64,000 nucleotides of DNA from Pseudobdellovibrio sp031428275 (GTDB lineage Bacteria; Bdellovibrionota; Bdellovibrionia; Bdellovibrionales; Bdellovibrionaceae): assembly GCA_031428275.1 (NCBI GenBank), contig JANPPC010000008.1, positions 62,001-126,000 on the forward strand, written 5' to 3'. Numbering within the stretch: the stretch's first letter is position 1; every line of letters starts with the position of its first letter. The notes below the pieces were generated by a model. It was not told the origin of the DNA. It searched no databases and worked only from the letters and a program-made list of their open reading frames with translations. Positions 43,385-51,967 of the stretch are shown in pieces. A program made the translations under genes and the position numbers.

Positions 43385-43863
43385 TTCATTACAAAATCTG
43401 TAAAATACACATCTTTCACTAAACCGCGATCTAAAACGTGGTTTACTTCTTCAACGATTTTGTCTTTCAAGAAAAGCTTACCTTGAATCGTTTCTAAATC
43501 ATCAAATGTTTTTTCATTAAGAATTCGTACGATCTTATCTCGGGCTTTAGCGCGGTTGTCTAGATCCATGATTTCTTGAAATGCATCGGGGCCAATCATG
43601 TCTAAATTGACCTGCAGACGAATTGTACGCTTCGGCATTCCCGAAAGATTCACCACAAATTTATCCATCGTGTAAACCATAGGAGCAAGCGCGAATTTTT
43701 CTTTTAAGCTTGCGGGTTCACGCAAGTTTTTTTCGACGATCACTGGCGCTTCGTAGCCGATTGTTGAAATAAAAACCCAGTAGGTTCCTAAACCCAATAC
43801 TCCGACATTCAAAGAAACGGCGGTGCCAATAAGTACTTTTGTAAGAACAGCTTTGATATTCAT
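43381..43863 (-). CDS. fliL: Flagellar basal body-associated protein FliL
   Basis: 160 residues. One N-terminal helix ('VLIGTAVSLNVGVLGLGTYWVF'), then 'MVYTMDKFVVNLSGMPKRTIRLQVNLDMIG' and 'KVNHVLDRGLVKDVYFTDFVMN'-type C-terminus, the FliL pattern of a periplasmic SPFH-like ring around the stator. Stabilises MotAB for high torque. Isolated here; no other flagellar gene is adjacent. No clear promoter. Confidence 0.85.
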   Translation of the reverse strand: MNIKAVLTKVLIGTAVSLNVGVLGLGTYWVFISTIGYEAPVIVEKNLREPASLKEKFALAPMVYTMDKFVVNLSGMPKRTIRLQVNLDMIGPDAFQEIMDLDNRAKARDKIVRILNEKTFDDLETIQGKLFLKDKIVEEVNHVLDRGLVKDVYFTDFVMN

Positions 43864-43939
43864 AACTATACCATCGGCTTTATGACCCGGCGTCTTGAAT
43901 CAAGATTTAGTGAAAACGCATGCCAAGAAACAATTAAAA

Positions 43940-43956
43940 CGTCTTACATTGAGACG
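43940..43956 (+). promoter_or_regulatory. Shared motif CGTCTTACATTGAGACG before the L,D-transpeptidase
   Basis: Differs by one base from the motif at 19648-19663 and lies at the same distance (78 vs 81 bases) from the start. Here the ends are complementary over 5 bases (CGTCT/AGACG). Confidence 0.55.
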
Positions 43957-44033
43957 AAACTATTTAATTGCTGCACAATGACTGATTTAATACTTCTCGG
44001 GGTTAAAATGTTAATTTAAAGTACCGAAAAGTA

Positions 44034-44981
44034 ATGATAAAAATGCGCCACTTAATTCTATCTTTTATACTAACGATCTATTGCTTTCAGACAGCACAAG
44101 CAGCTGATGCTGTTTCAGGCCGAACTCATCCGTTAGAAGTCTTGGCCATTTCTTCAGACCCACGCCTTTCGCCAAACGTAATCGTGGCCGATAAAACCCA
44201 CCGTAAGCTTAGCGTATTCGACCGAGCTAGCTTAGAGAGCGGTACTCCACGTCAGCAATTTGATATCGACATCGGTAAAAACGACGGACCTAAAACCAAG
44301 CGTGATGACAAGAAAACTCCGGAAGGTATCTACCTGCTCGAGAAAAAAAGAATTCCGCCCGAAATCCCTTTTGATCTTTATGGTTCAATGGCCTTCACCA
44401 CGAACTACCCAAATTTTTTTGATAAGTTCGAAAACAAAACCGGCGACGGAATCTGGCTGCATTCGGTACCCGATTCAGTGGCCTTAACCCGTGGTTCAAA
44501 AGGCTGCGTGATTTTACGCAACGATGCGATTAAAAAAGTTGAAGATTACATTTCACTTAATAAGACTTTTATTTTGATCAATGATCAGATTACTTGGTTG
44601 TCTGAAACCGAATATCAAAAAGAAAAAGACTTCGCAGTTAACTGGGTTAATGAGTGGAAAGCCCAGTGGCAAGCACAAGATATTGATAGCTATATTCAAA
44701 ATTATTCTGAAGAATTTTCTGCGCCCAACTTTAATAAAAAATCTTGGCTAGCCCATAAGAAAAATCTCAAAGAGCGTTACAAGTACGTTAAGATTGGCCT
44801 ATCAGACCCACAGATTTTTCATTTAAAGAATCAGTACATTTTTCAATTCGTTCAAGATTACGAATCAGACGGACATAAAGACGTTGGTTTAAAAACTTTG
44901 TATGTATTCAAAGAAGGTAACAAACTAAAGATTCAGCGTGAAGAGTGGTCCGAGCTTAGACAGAACTTAGGTTCTCGCTAA
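44034..44981 (+). CDS. L,D-transpeptidase with C-terminal NTF2-like domain
   Basis: 315 residues. Signal peptide 'LILSFILTIYCFQTAQAA', YkuD domain about 45-185 with 'GIWLHSVPDSVALTRGSKGCVILRND' (H143, catalytic C158). The last 125 residues ('VNWVNEWKAQWQAQDIDSYIQNYSEEF', 'FQFVQDYESDGHKDVGLKTLYVFKEG') look like an NTF2/SnoaL domain, as in the LDT group of proteobacteria. Crosslinks or attaches proteins to peptidoglycan in the periplasm. Shares an upstream motif with the S13 gene. Confidence 0.87.
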   Translation: MIKMRHLILSFILTIYCFQTAQAADAVSGRTHPLEVLAISSDPRLSPNVIVADKTHRKLSVFDRASLESGTPRQQFDIDIGKNDGPKTKRDDKKTPEGIYLLEKKRIPPEIPFDLYGSMAFTTNYPNFFDKFENKTGDGIWLHSVPDSVALTRGSKGCVILRNDAIKKVEDYISLNKTFILINDQITWLSETEYQKEKDFAVNWVNEWKAQWQAQDIDSYIQNYSEEFSAPNFNKKSWLAHKKNLKERYKYVKIGLSDPQIFHLKNQYIFQFVQDYESDGHKDVGLKTLYVFKEGNKLKIQREEWSELRQNLGSR

Positions 44982-44992
44982 GCCCTTTAGAG

Positions 44993-45169
44993 CTAGATCA
45001 AATCTTGATCTTCTTTTTCAATATCTAATTTTTCAGATTGAGCTTCTAAATCAGGTAAATTTTTATCGTTTGCGTCCATCTCATCTTGAGTAACGCGGCC
45101 CATTTTAACATTCAGGTCTAAAAGGCGCTTGTCGAATTTTAAATTTAATAAGGCTTTATTTAAAGACAT
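44993..45169 (-). CDS. Small charged protein of 58 residues
   Basis: ATG 45169 is preceded by CAGGAG at the right distance. 'MSLNKALLNLKFDKRLLDLNVKMGRVTQDEMD' is helical, then an acidic tail 'ANDKNLPDLEAQSEKLDIEKEDQDLI'. The longer frame to 45193 has no ribosome binding site. Unknown family; soluble. Lies between the transpeptidase and rhomboid genes on the opposite strand to the former. Confidence 0.65.
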   Translation of the reverse strand: MSLNKALLNLKFDKRLLDLNVKMGRVTQDEMDANDKNLPDLEAQSEKLDIEKEDQDLI

Positions 45170-45297
45170 GTAAACTCCTGTGTTTCCGAACAAAAATCCA
45201 ATCGGCTAAGTAGATCGGATCTATCTATATAGCCGCGTTTGTGATTAAAATCCAGACTAATTCGATAGCTGACGTTTGAATTCTAGAAAATTCTGAC

Positions 45298-46044
45298 TTA
45301 GTTCCAATACTTGGGGCCATCTTCGTCTTTTTTAAGCTTCTCGTTATCAACAACCAGGCGAAGGCTGCCCGTTTTCTTTTTCAATTTAGCCTTTGTTTTA
45401 GTCAATTTATAACGAGCATGACCCATTAAAAACAAGAAACCTACTAAAGCTCCGCCCACGTGTGCCAGGTAAGCGACTTCGCTGCCGGCAAAACCCGTAG
45501 TCAGTAATGACGAAAAATCCATCGCGGCTGCAATCATCGCAAAGTACTTCGCCTTCATTGGAAATAAACCCATAAAGTAAATTACACGGTCAGCAAAGAT
45601 CAGCCCGTAGGCCACTAGAAGACCAAATAAAGCACCCGAAGCTCCCATTACGGGAATCAACATAGGTGTTTGCACACCAGTCACGACGGCATAGATGCCG
45701 ACGCCTAAGCAGTAAAGAATAGCTGCACCGATACCGCAGGTAAAAAAGAAAATGGTAAAGAACTTGGCACCCCAGTGTTTTTCAAGCTCAGATCCAAAAA
45801 ACCAAAGCATTAATAAATTAAAGAAAATATGAAACGGAGAAAGGGCATGAAAAAACATATACGTTACTAACTGCCAGACATAAAACTTTTCGATGACTTG
45901 ATCTGGATGAAGCGAAAGCCAAGCCGTTACTGGCAATTTAAAAACTTTTTCTCCTAAGATCTGTAAAACAAACCAGCAGACACAAATCGCAATCGCTATT
46001 TTTTTTACGACCGGAGTTAACGGAGCTACTTGCACTTGGTTCAT
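45298..46044 (-). CDS. Rhomboid family intramembrane serine protease
   Basis: 248 residues, about six membrane helices. 'MGASGALFGLLVAYGLIF' holds the catalytic Ser (GASG, S136) and 'EVAYLAHVGGALVGFLFLM' the catalytic His (H195). 'FHALSPFHIFFNLLMLWFFG' is the loop 1 region (N-x-x-x-L-x-x-F). The C-terminal 40 residues are Lys-rich and cytosolic. Cleaves single-span membrane proteins. Overlaps the upstream HIT gene by 4 bases. Confidence 0.92.
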   Translation of the reverse strand: MNQVQVAPLTPVVKKIAIAICVCWFVLQILGEKVFKLPVTAWLSLHPDQVIEKFYVWQLVTYMFFHALSPFHIFFNLLMLWFFGSELEKHWGAKFFTIFFFTCGIGAAILYCLGVGIYAVVTGVQTPMLIPVMGASGALFGLLVAYGLIFADRVIYFMGLFPMKAKYFAMIAAAMDFSSLLTTGFAGSEVAYLAHVGGALVGFLFLMGHARYKLTKTKAKLKKKTGSLRLVVDNEKLKKDEDGPKYWN

Positions 46045-46601
46045 ATTTCACCTCTTGAAAAATACTGACTAAACTTTTCGTAACTTTGTTCAACTGTTTC
46101 GACGACCACTTTCGCATTGGCGATTAACGGAAAGAAATTAAAATCTCCGCCCCAGCGGGGAACAAGATGAAAATGCAAATGCTGCGGAATACCAGCTCCG
46201 GCGGCCGTGCCGTGATTAAGTCCCATATTAAAACCCGGTGGAGCATAAACCGCCTCAATCGCCTCGATCGCTAACCGCTGCGTACGTTGCAAATCATCGT
46301 AGCGCTCGGGGCTTAATTCTAAAATATGACCGATATGATTTAACGGAATAACTAACAGATGACCGTTATTGTAAGGGTACTTGTTTAATACAATTTGTGA
46401 GTGTTCAGATTTATAAACGCAAAGACTTTCGACCGACATGGGTAAATTTGCCGAACGGCAGAAAACGCAGCCCTCGTCTTTTTCTAATTTACGTACATAT
46501 TTCATACGTTGCGGTTTAAAAAATACGTTACGCTTAAGCGGATAATCGTCGACTTTCGATTTACTTTTACCTGTTTTTTTCGCAGTCTTTTTCAAAGGCA
46601 T
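46041..46601 (-). CDS. HIT domain protein (AP4A phosphorylase-like)
   Basis: 186 residues. Basic N-terminal extension ('PLKKTAKKTGKSKSK'), zinc pair 'CVFC' (C45, C48), and HIT motif 'PQHLHFHLVPRWGGD' (H141, H143, H145). 'NGHLLVIPLNHIGHI' is the first beta-hairpin. Members hydrolyse or phosphorolyse nucleotide conjugates such as diadenosine polyphosphates. Gap of 3 bases from sppA, overlap of 4 with the rhomboid gene. Confidence 0.9.
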   Translation of the reverse strand: MPLKKTAKKTGKSKSKVDDYPLKRNVFFKPQRMKYVRKLEKDEGCVFCRSANLPMSVESLCVYKSEHSQIVLNKYPYNNGHLLVIPLNHIGHILELSPERYDDLQRTQRLAIEAIEAVYAPPGFNMGLNHGTAAGAGIPQHLHFHLVPRWGGDFNFFPLIANAKVVVETVEQSYEKFSQYFSRGEI

Positions 46602-46604
46602 CTC

Positions 46605-47579
46605 TTACTGCCAGTAGCCCGGCATTAGATAAAGCGGCTGATTTAAATATTTTGTTTTTAAAAACATTTCGGTCATTTCTTTTAGTGAAGCCGCTTTTGA
46701 AGCGCCTAATAAAGCCTTCACTTCTGTTAAACTGTTCAGCTCGTCTTCATCGTCACCTTCAAAAAGATAATCCATGATGCTTGATTTTTCTTTATGAGGT
46801 TTAAATAACTTATAGTCGTCTTCTTTGAGGCTAACTGTCGAAGCGGCTAAGCGAACAGCATCTTCAAATGTACCGATCTCGTCAGCAAATTTTAACTTAA
46901 CAGCTTTTGCACCCGTCATCACGCGTCCATCTGCGTATGTGTTAACCACGTCTACTGGTAGCTTACGTGCCTCAACCACGGCGTCGCGAAACTGTGCATA
47001 GACTTCGTTGATCATATCTTGAAATAGTTCGCGCTCGTCTTCACGCATAGCGCGATACTCGGCGCCCGAATCTTTAAACTTACCAGACTTAATTGTGTAT
47101 CTAGAAATATGGGCCCAATCATAAAGTTTTTCTAAGTTAGCAAATTCCATGATGACGCCGATTGAACCAATCATGGTACCTGGCGCCACAATTAATTTAT
47201 CACAGGCTAGGGCAGCGTAATAACCACCGCTAGCAATTAGCCCGGTAGAAACACAGATCACGGGCTTTTTATATTCTTCTTTAGCGCGCTTAATCTCGGT
47301 ATAAATTTCTTGCGAGGGCCCCACCGCTCCACCCGGAGAATTAATATCGATGACGATAGCCTTAACTGAATTATCTTTTGCATAACGCTTTAGCTGCGAC
47401 AGAAATTTCTTTCCGTTCATAATCACGCCGTTTAATTCTAGATGTAAAATTTCATTTTTAGAAATCGAGCGCGTTGATTCGCTCGCATTAAAAGATTTAT
47501 AACCTTTGTAAACTACACCGCCCAAAATAAAGAAAATTAAAGCGAAGAAGAATTTTTTACGAGTCGACCATGTATTCAT
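46605..47579 (-). CDS. sppA: Signal peptide peptidase SppA, 36K type
   Basis: 324 residues. One N-terminal membrane helix ('FFFALIFFILGGVVY'), ClpP-like fold with 'AIVIDINSPGGAVGPSQEIY', nucleophile 'GLIASGGYYAALAC' (S117), and the general base Lys in 'TIKSGKFKDSGAEYR' (K169), the same 52-residue spacing as B. subtilis SppA. It digests released signal peptides. Head of the sppA-HIT-rhomboid operon. Confidence 0.93.
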   Translation of the reverse strand: MNTWSTRKKFFFALIFFILGGVVYKGYKSFNASESTRSISKNEILHLELNGVIMNGKKFLSQLKRYAKDNSVKAIVIDINSPGGAVGPSQEIYTEIKRAKEEYKKPVICVSTGLIASGGYYAALACDKLIVAPGTMIGSIGVIMEFANLEKLYDWAHISRYTIKSGKFKDSGAEYRAMREDERELFQDMINEVYAQFRDAVVEARKLPVDVVNTYADGRVMTGAKAVKLKFADEIGTFEDAVRLAASTVSLKEDDYKLFKPHKEKSSIMDYLFEGDDEDELNSLTEVKALLGASKAASLKEMTEMFLKTKYLNQPLYLMPGYWQ

Positions 47580-48103
47580 ATTATGCCTCTGGTTGTGTCT
47601 CAGGTGTGGATACTGCTTAATGGTAGCGGACTTGAAGGCTGTCGCCTAGTTTTTTTGCGATCAACGATTGCGCAGGAAGCCAGCAAATAAGTTTATTATC
47701 TGCGATAGAAATGCTTTAGACACGGACTGGCAGATATAGTGCGACAGATAGAGTTATTGGGACGGTTTCGAGCTTTACAGCTTTTTTAAATTTTTAATTT
47801 TCAATCCGTTCGAAAAAATATCCATAAAATCAGACGAATGCTGACTGCAATTACTTTCATCTTAGAAAAGTAATTTTTCAAAAAGTCGATTTTCGGTAAA
47901 TGTTTGGCCGATTAGATCTTCAATGCGCACAACCTCATATCAACTGTTTGAAGAACTACTTTGAGCGCTTTAACTAGACTAAAGTCAGCCTCATTCAAAA
48001 TACGATGGCTGCTTGAGTTGAATTTAAAATGGTTTAGCTACAAAAAAAAGGGGAATCTGTTCCCAGATTCCCCTTTTCAATTACTTATTATGTAATTCTA
48101 AAA
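47580..48103. other. Intergenic region with no gene
   Basis: 524 bases. I see no credible ORF, tRNA or repeat. It contains the rpsA terminator at 48042-48077 and a hairpin (ATTACTTT 47850-47857 with AAAGTAAT 47867-47874) followed by TTTTT, which could end a plus-strand RNA, but no promoter for such an RNA could be assigned. The sppA promoter must lie here. Confidence 0.5.
48042..48077 (-). terminator. Intrinsic terminator of rpsA
   Basis: GGGGAATCTG pairs with CAGATTCCCC around TTCC; the flanking A8 (48042-48049) on the minus strand reads as a run of eight U. It is 27 bases past the rpsA stop. Confidence 0.92.
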
Positions 48104-49906
48104 CTAGTTTTTAGTTGTTGTTTCAGACTTCAAGTTTTTCAACTGGTCGCCGAACATATCACCGAAACTTGTTTTTGCAGTCGCAGATACCTTTTTAGCG
48201 TAATCTTCAACATCGCCCTTTTGCTCACGTAGCTTGATTAATTTCGAAGAAAGACCAATCTTACGAGCGTCTTTATCGATCGAGATCACTTCAGCTTTGA
48301 TAACTTGACCCGGCTTTGCGAACTCTTCAACTGTTGTAATTTTATCAGTTGTTAATTCAGAAATGTGGATCAAACCTTCGATGTCAGCCGCTAATTCTAC
48401 GAACGCACCGAAATCAGTCGTTTTCGTAACCTTAACATCGTGCTGTGAACCGATACCGTATTTGTCTTCGATTTGTGACCAAGGATCGCCTTCAAGTTGT
48501 TTAACACCTAAAGAGAATCTTTCGTTCTCAGAATCAACTCCTAATACCACCGCGCGAACTTTAGCTCCTTTAGCAAACATTTCTGAAGGGTGAGTTACAC
48601 GTTTAGTCCAAGAGAAATCAGAGATATGCACAAGTCCGTCGATACCTTCTTCGATACCAACAAAGATACCGAAATCAGTTACTGACTTAACTTCACCCTC
48701 AATGATCGTTCCAGGAAGGTATGATTCTTTCATTTCAACCCATGGGTTGGCTTGAAGCTGTTTCATACCTAAGCTGATACGACGATTTTCAGTGTCGACT
48801 TCTAATACCTGAACTTCAACTTCTTGCGCTACTTGCAAGATTTGGTTGGCGTGTTTTACACGTTTAGTCCAAGACATTTCAGAAACGTGGATCAAACCTT
48901 CAACACCGTCACCAAGTTCAACAAAAGCTCCGTACTCAGCAACGCTGACTACTTTACCTTTAACTTTAGTACCGATTGTATATTGTTGTTTGATTTGTGC
49001 CCAAGGATCTTCAGTTAATTGTTTTAATCCTAAAGATACGCGTTCTTTTTCAGTGTCGTACTTTAAGATTTTAACTTGGATTTCATCACCAACATTGATT
49101 AATTCTGAAGGATGCTTTACGCGGCCCCAAGACATATCAGTGATGTGTAATAGACCATCTAAACCACCTAGATCGATGAATGCTCCGTAGTCAGTTACGT
49201 TTTTAACTAAACCGGTAACTGTCGCGCCCTCTTTCATCGTGTCAGCAGTTTGTGCTTTCATGCTATCGCGTTCTTCTTCAAGAAGCGCGCGGCGAGAAAG
49301 TACGATGTTTCCACGTTTTTTGTTAAACTTGATAACTTTAAATTTATATTTTTTACCTAAGTAAACATCCATATTACGTACAGGACGTAAATCGATTTGT
49401 GACCCTGGTAAGAAAGCTTTAACGCCGATATCAACACTTAAGCCGCCTTTAACTTTAGCGACAACAAGTCCTTCAATAACCTCTTCGTTTTCAGCTGCTT
49501 TTGAAATATCAGACCACGCACGTAACATATCTGCTTTATCTTTCGATAATGCGATCATGCCGTTTTCGTTTTCGATACGATCAATAAGAACCTCAACTTT
49601 GTCGCCGGCTTTAACTTGGCGAACACCGTCGATCACGCGGAATTCATTGATTGGAATCAGACCTTCAGATTTGTAGTTAATATCTACAAGTACGTAGTCT
49701 GATTGAACCTCAACAACAGAACCTGTGACAACGTCACCGACTTTAAAGTCTTGCTCCAATGTAGAAGCTGCGAAAAGTTCTTTAAACTCTCCACCTGAGG
49801 CTTGATTATTCAAACCAGGATTTGCTGGGATGTTCGCGTCTTCTGCATCCAGAAGTGCTAGCACCGATTGTTTTTCTTTTTGGCTTTTGCTTAACGTTTT
49901 GTTCAT
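48104..49906 (-). CDS. rpsA: 30S ribosomal protein S1
   Basis: 600 residues from ATG 49906; the frame continues to 49933, but that start would place the GGAGG box inside the gene. Six S1 RNA-binding repeats: the last four carry 'VTDYGAFIDLGGLDGLLHITDMSW', 'VAEYGAFVELGDGVEGLIHVSEMSW', 'VTDFGIFVGIEEGIDGLVHISDFSW' and 'TTDFGAFVELAADIEGLIHISELT' patterns in part. S1 brings mRNA to the 30S subunit. Downstream of cmk as in many proteobacteria, but with its own promoter and terminator. Confidence 0.95.
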   Translation of the reverse strand: MNKTLSKSQKEKQSVLALLDAEDANIPANPGLNNQASGGEFKELFAASTLEQDFKVGDVVTGSVVEVQSDYVLVDINYKSEGLIPINEFRVIDGVRQVKAGDKVEVLIDRIENENGMIALSKDKADMLRAWSDISKAAENEEVIEGLVVAKVKGGLSVDIGVKAFLPGSQIDLRPVRNMDVYLGKKYKFKVIKFNKKRGNIVLSRRALLEEERDSMKAQTADTMKEGATVTGLVKNVTDYGAFIDLGGLDGLLHITDMSWGRVKHPSELINVGDEIQVKILKYDTEKERVSLGLKQLTEDPWAQIKQQYTIGTKVKGKVVSVAEYGAFVELGDGVEGLIHVSEMSWTKRVKHANQILQVAQEVEVQVLEVDTENRRISLGMKQLQANPWVEMKESYLPGTIIEGEVKSVTDFGIFVGIEEGIDGLVHISDFSWTKRVTHPSEMFAKGAKVRAVVLGVDSENERFSLGVKQLEGDPWSQIEDKYGIGSQHDVKVTKTTDFGAFVELAADIEGLIHISELTTDKITTVEEFAKPGQVIKAEVISIDKDARKIGLSSKLIKLREQKGDVEDYAKKVSATAKTSFGDMFGDQLKNLKSETTTKN

Positions 49907-49966
49907 GCTCTTTCTTTTTTCCTCCCGCCTCAAGGATCCTCGATGGGACTCATGGGCTGAAGAGTA

Positions 49967-49995
49967 GTTCTAGGGGAGAAAATTGGCACCGTCAA
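49967..49995 (-). promoter_or_regulatory. Promoter of rpsA
   Basis: On the minus strand TTGACG (-35, 49995-49990), a 17-base spacer, then TAGAAC (-10, 49972-49967). The leader would be about 55 bases. Confidence 0.65.
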
Positions 49996-50001
49996 TACTA
50001 G

Positions 50002-50100
50002 ACTTTTCACTCTGTAGATCCCTTTCCGTCCTCAAACAGCCGCGCGCCCTTTCGGGCTCTGGCGGAACTCGGGCGGAAAGGGATCTACAGAGGGAAAAGT
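50002..50100. repeat. Long imperfect inverted repeat between cmk and rpsA
   Basis: Arms of 27 bases (50002-50028 and 50074-50100) match at 26 positions around a 45-base loop that has its own GCCC/GGGC hairpin. No T-run follows on either strand. It is G+C-richer than its surroundings and sits just upstream of the rpsA -35 box. Confidence 0.75.
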
Positions 50101-50114
50101 ATAGCGATTAACGT

Positions 50115-50777
50115 TTATTCTATTGGTCGTTTTTGCTGGACGAAGGCGAAGACCTTGTCTACGACTTGATCGAAATTGAGCTCGGTAGTGTCTAAAACTA
50201 GGGCATCTTTTGGAGCCTGTAGGGGTGCTGTTTTACGGGTTGAGTCTTGGTGGTCTCTTTGTTGTTGCTGGACCACCAGTTTCTTTTCGTCTAACCCGAG
50301 CTCTTGCGCGCGGCGCTGGGCTCGGTTTTCTGAACTTGCGGTTAGATAAATTTTTACTTCGGCCTTGGGAAAGACGACTGTGCCACAGTCTCGACCTTCA
50401 GCGACTAGGCCCTCGGCTTTGAAGGCGCAATTTCTTTGTAGGTCTAACAAGGATGAACGCACTTCCGGGTAGTGGCTGACTTGGCTAGCGAAATTGCCGA
50501 CTTCTTCTTGGGCGATTTTTTCGGTTACGTCGACGCCGTCTAACCAAACTTGGGTTTTTTCTAGCGTCATTTCGACTTTCCAATCTGGCGAAAGGGCCAG
50601 CTCGGAAAGAGCAATTTTATCCGTTAACGAAATTTTTCTTTGAATGGCGGCGAATGCTAAGCCACGGTAAAATGCACCCGTCGAAACCCATGGGATATTT
50701 AATTTTTTTGAAAGCTCGCGGCTTAACGATGACTTTCCTGAAGCCGCGGGGCCATCAACCGTAATTACGTAACCCAT
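50115..50777 (-). CDS. cmk: Cytidylate kinase
   Basis: 220 residues. P-loop 'VDGPAASGKSSLSRELSKKL', 'VSTGAFYRGLAFA', 'GLVAEGRDCGTVVFPKAEVKIYLTAS' and 'RAQRRAQELG' are Cmk boxes. It phosphorylates CMP and dCMP. Overlaps hisC by one base (TAATG) at its start and precedes rpsA. Confidence 0.94.
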   Translation of the reverse strand: MGYVITVDGPAASGKSSLSRELSKKLNIPWVSTGAFYRGLAFAAIQRKISLTDKIALSELALSPDWKVEMTLEKTQVWLDGVDVTEKIAQEEVGNFASQVSHYPEVRSSLLDLQRNCAFKAEGLVAEGRDCGTVVFPKAEVKIYLTASSENRAQRRAQELGLDEKKLVVQQQQRDHQDSTRKTAPLQAPKDALVLDTTELNFDQVVDKVFAFVQQKRPIE

Positions 50778-51895
50778 TAAATTTCCTTAACTTCAGAGAG
50801 CATTTTTTCGATAATCGCAATCGCTTTTCTATTTTCGCTTTCATTGCCGACCGTCATACGCATCAAGGTTTTGAAACCGTAGTTTTGAACCGGGCGCAAT
50901 ATTAAACCTTTTTGCAATAGATTAACGTGCACCTTTTCCGCGTTTCTTTTTGTATCAAATAAAATAAAATTCGCCTGCGACGGATAATACTTTAAACCAA
51001 GACGCGTTAGCTCTTGGTAAAAATAATCTAAACCGTTCCAGACCATTCGCTGAGAGTCTTTGATATATTCGTCATCTTCGATCGCGGCAACCCCTGCCAC
51101 CTGGGCTAGATCATTCACATTAAACGGGTTACGTACACGGTTGTAAAATTCTAAAACGTATTCTGGTGCTAGTAATGCGCCCAAGCGCAAACCGGCCAGC
51201 CCGTATACTTTTGAAAATGTTTTGATGACTAAAACATTTGTATATTTTTTGTAGAACTTAGCGGCTTCTTTAAATTCGATATCGCGAACATATTCAGTGT
51301 AAGCTTCATCAAAAACCAACAAAACATCGTCTCGATTACCTAGGCGAATTAAAAATTCTTCTAGTTCAGAACCACCGACTAAAGTTCCGGTAGGATTGTT
51401 TGGATTCGGAATGAATATAATTTTAATTTTTTGCGTCGGATGATGAAAAAAATGATCGGCAATTGCTTTTAAATCAATTGTTAAATCTTCGCGCAACGGA
51501 GCGGTCCGAACCTTTACGCGCGCCGCCTGCGCACAAACTTGGTAGGCCACAAAAGCCGCTTCGGAAGTTAAGATCGCGTCGCCCGGTTCACAAAAAATTC
51601 GGATTAATAAATCAATAATTTCGTTTGAACCATTACCTAAACCAATTTGTGTTGCGGGAACGTTCCACACTTCCGAAATTTTTTGAACGAGTTCGTAGCC
51701 CGCCGGATCTGGGTATCTATGTTGAAATGTTAGATAATTTTGAATTGCGGCAATGGCTTTAGGACTTGGGCCCAGCGAGTTTTCATTCGATGCAAGTTTA
51801 ACGACTTCGGTTAGACCGTATTCGCGCTGAGTTTCAGCAATCGGCTTTCCGGGTTTATACGGGACTAAATTTAAAATCTCTGCCGATACTTTCAT
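50777..51895 (-). CDS. hisC: Histidinol-phosphate aminotransferase
   Basis: 372 residues, PLP-dependent fold I. 'LVPYKPGKPIAETQREYGL' and 'KLASNENSLGPSPKAI' at the N-terminus, 'GNGSNEIIDLLIRIFC', 'IFIPNPNNPTGTLV', 'LVFDEAYTEYV', and 'IKTFSKVYGLAGLRLGALLA' with the PLP Lys in 'TFSKVYGLAGLR'. The enzyme acts in histidine synthesis and sometimes on phenylalanine or tyrosine. No other his genes are adjacent. Standard length. Confidence 0.9.
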   Translation of the reverse strand: MKVSAEILNLVPYKPGKPIAETQREYGLTEVVKLASNENSLGPSPKAIAAIQNYLTFQHRYPDPAGYELVQKISEVWNVPATQIGLGNGSNEIIDLLIRIFCEPGDAILTSEAAFVAYQVCAQAARVKVRTAPLREDLTIDLKAIADHFFHHPTQKIKIIFIPNPNNPTGTLVGGSELEEFLIRLGNRDDVLLVFDEAYTEYVRDIEFKEAAKFYKKYTNVLVIKTFSKVYGLAGLRLGALLAPEYVLEFYNRVRNPFNVNDLAQVAGVAAIEDDEYIKDSQRMVWNGLDYFYQELTRLGLKYYPSQANFILFDTKRNAEKVHVNLLQKGLILRPVQNYGFKTLMRMTVGNESENRKAIAIIEKMLSEVKEI

Positions 51896-51967
51896 GATTG
51901 ACCCTTTTCATCTCAGTTCATAACATACCGATTACAACAAAAGAAAGCTCGAGTTAAACGATTATTT

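Noticed and set aside
47850..47878. Hairpin plus T-run as an sRNA terminator
   Set aside because: No promoter or conserved RNA could be recognised; left as a note on the intergenic region.
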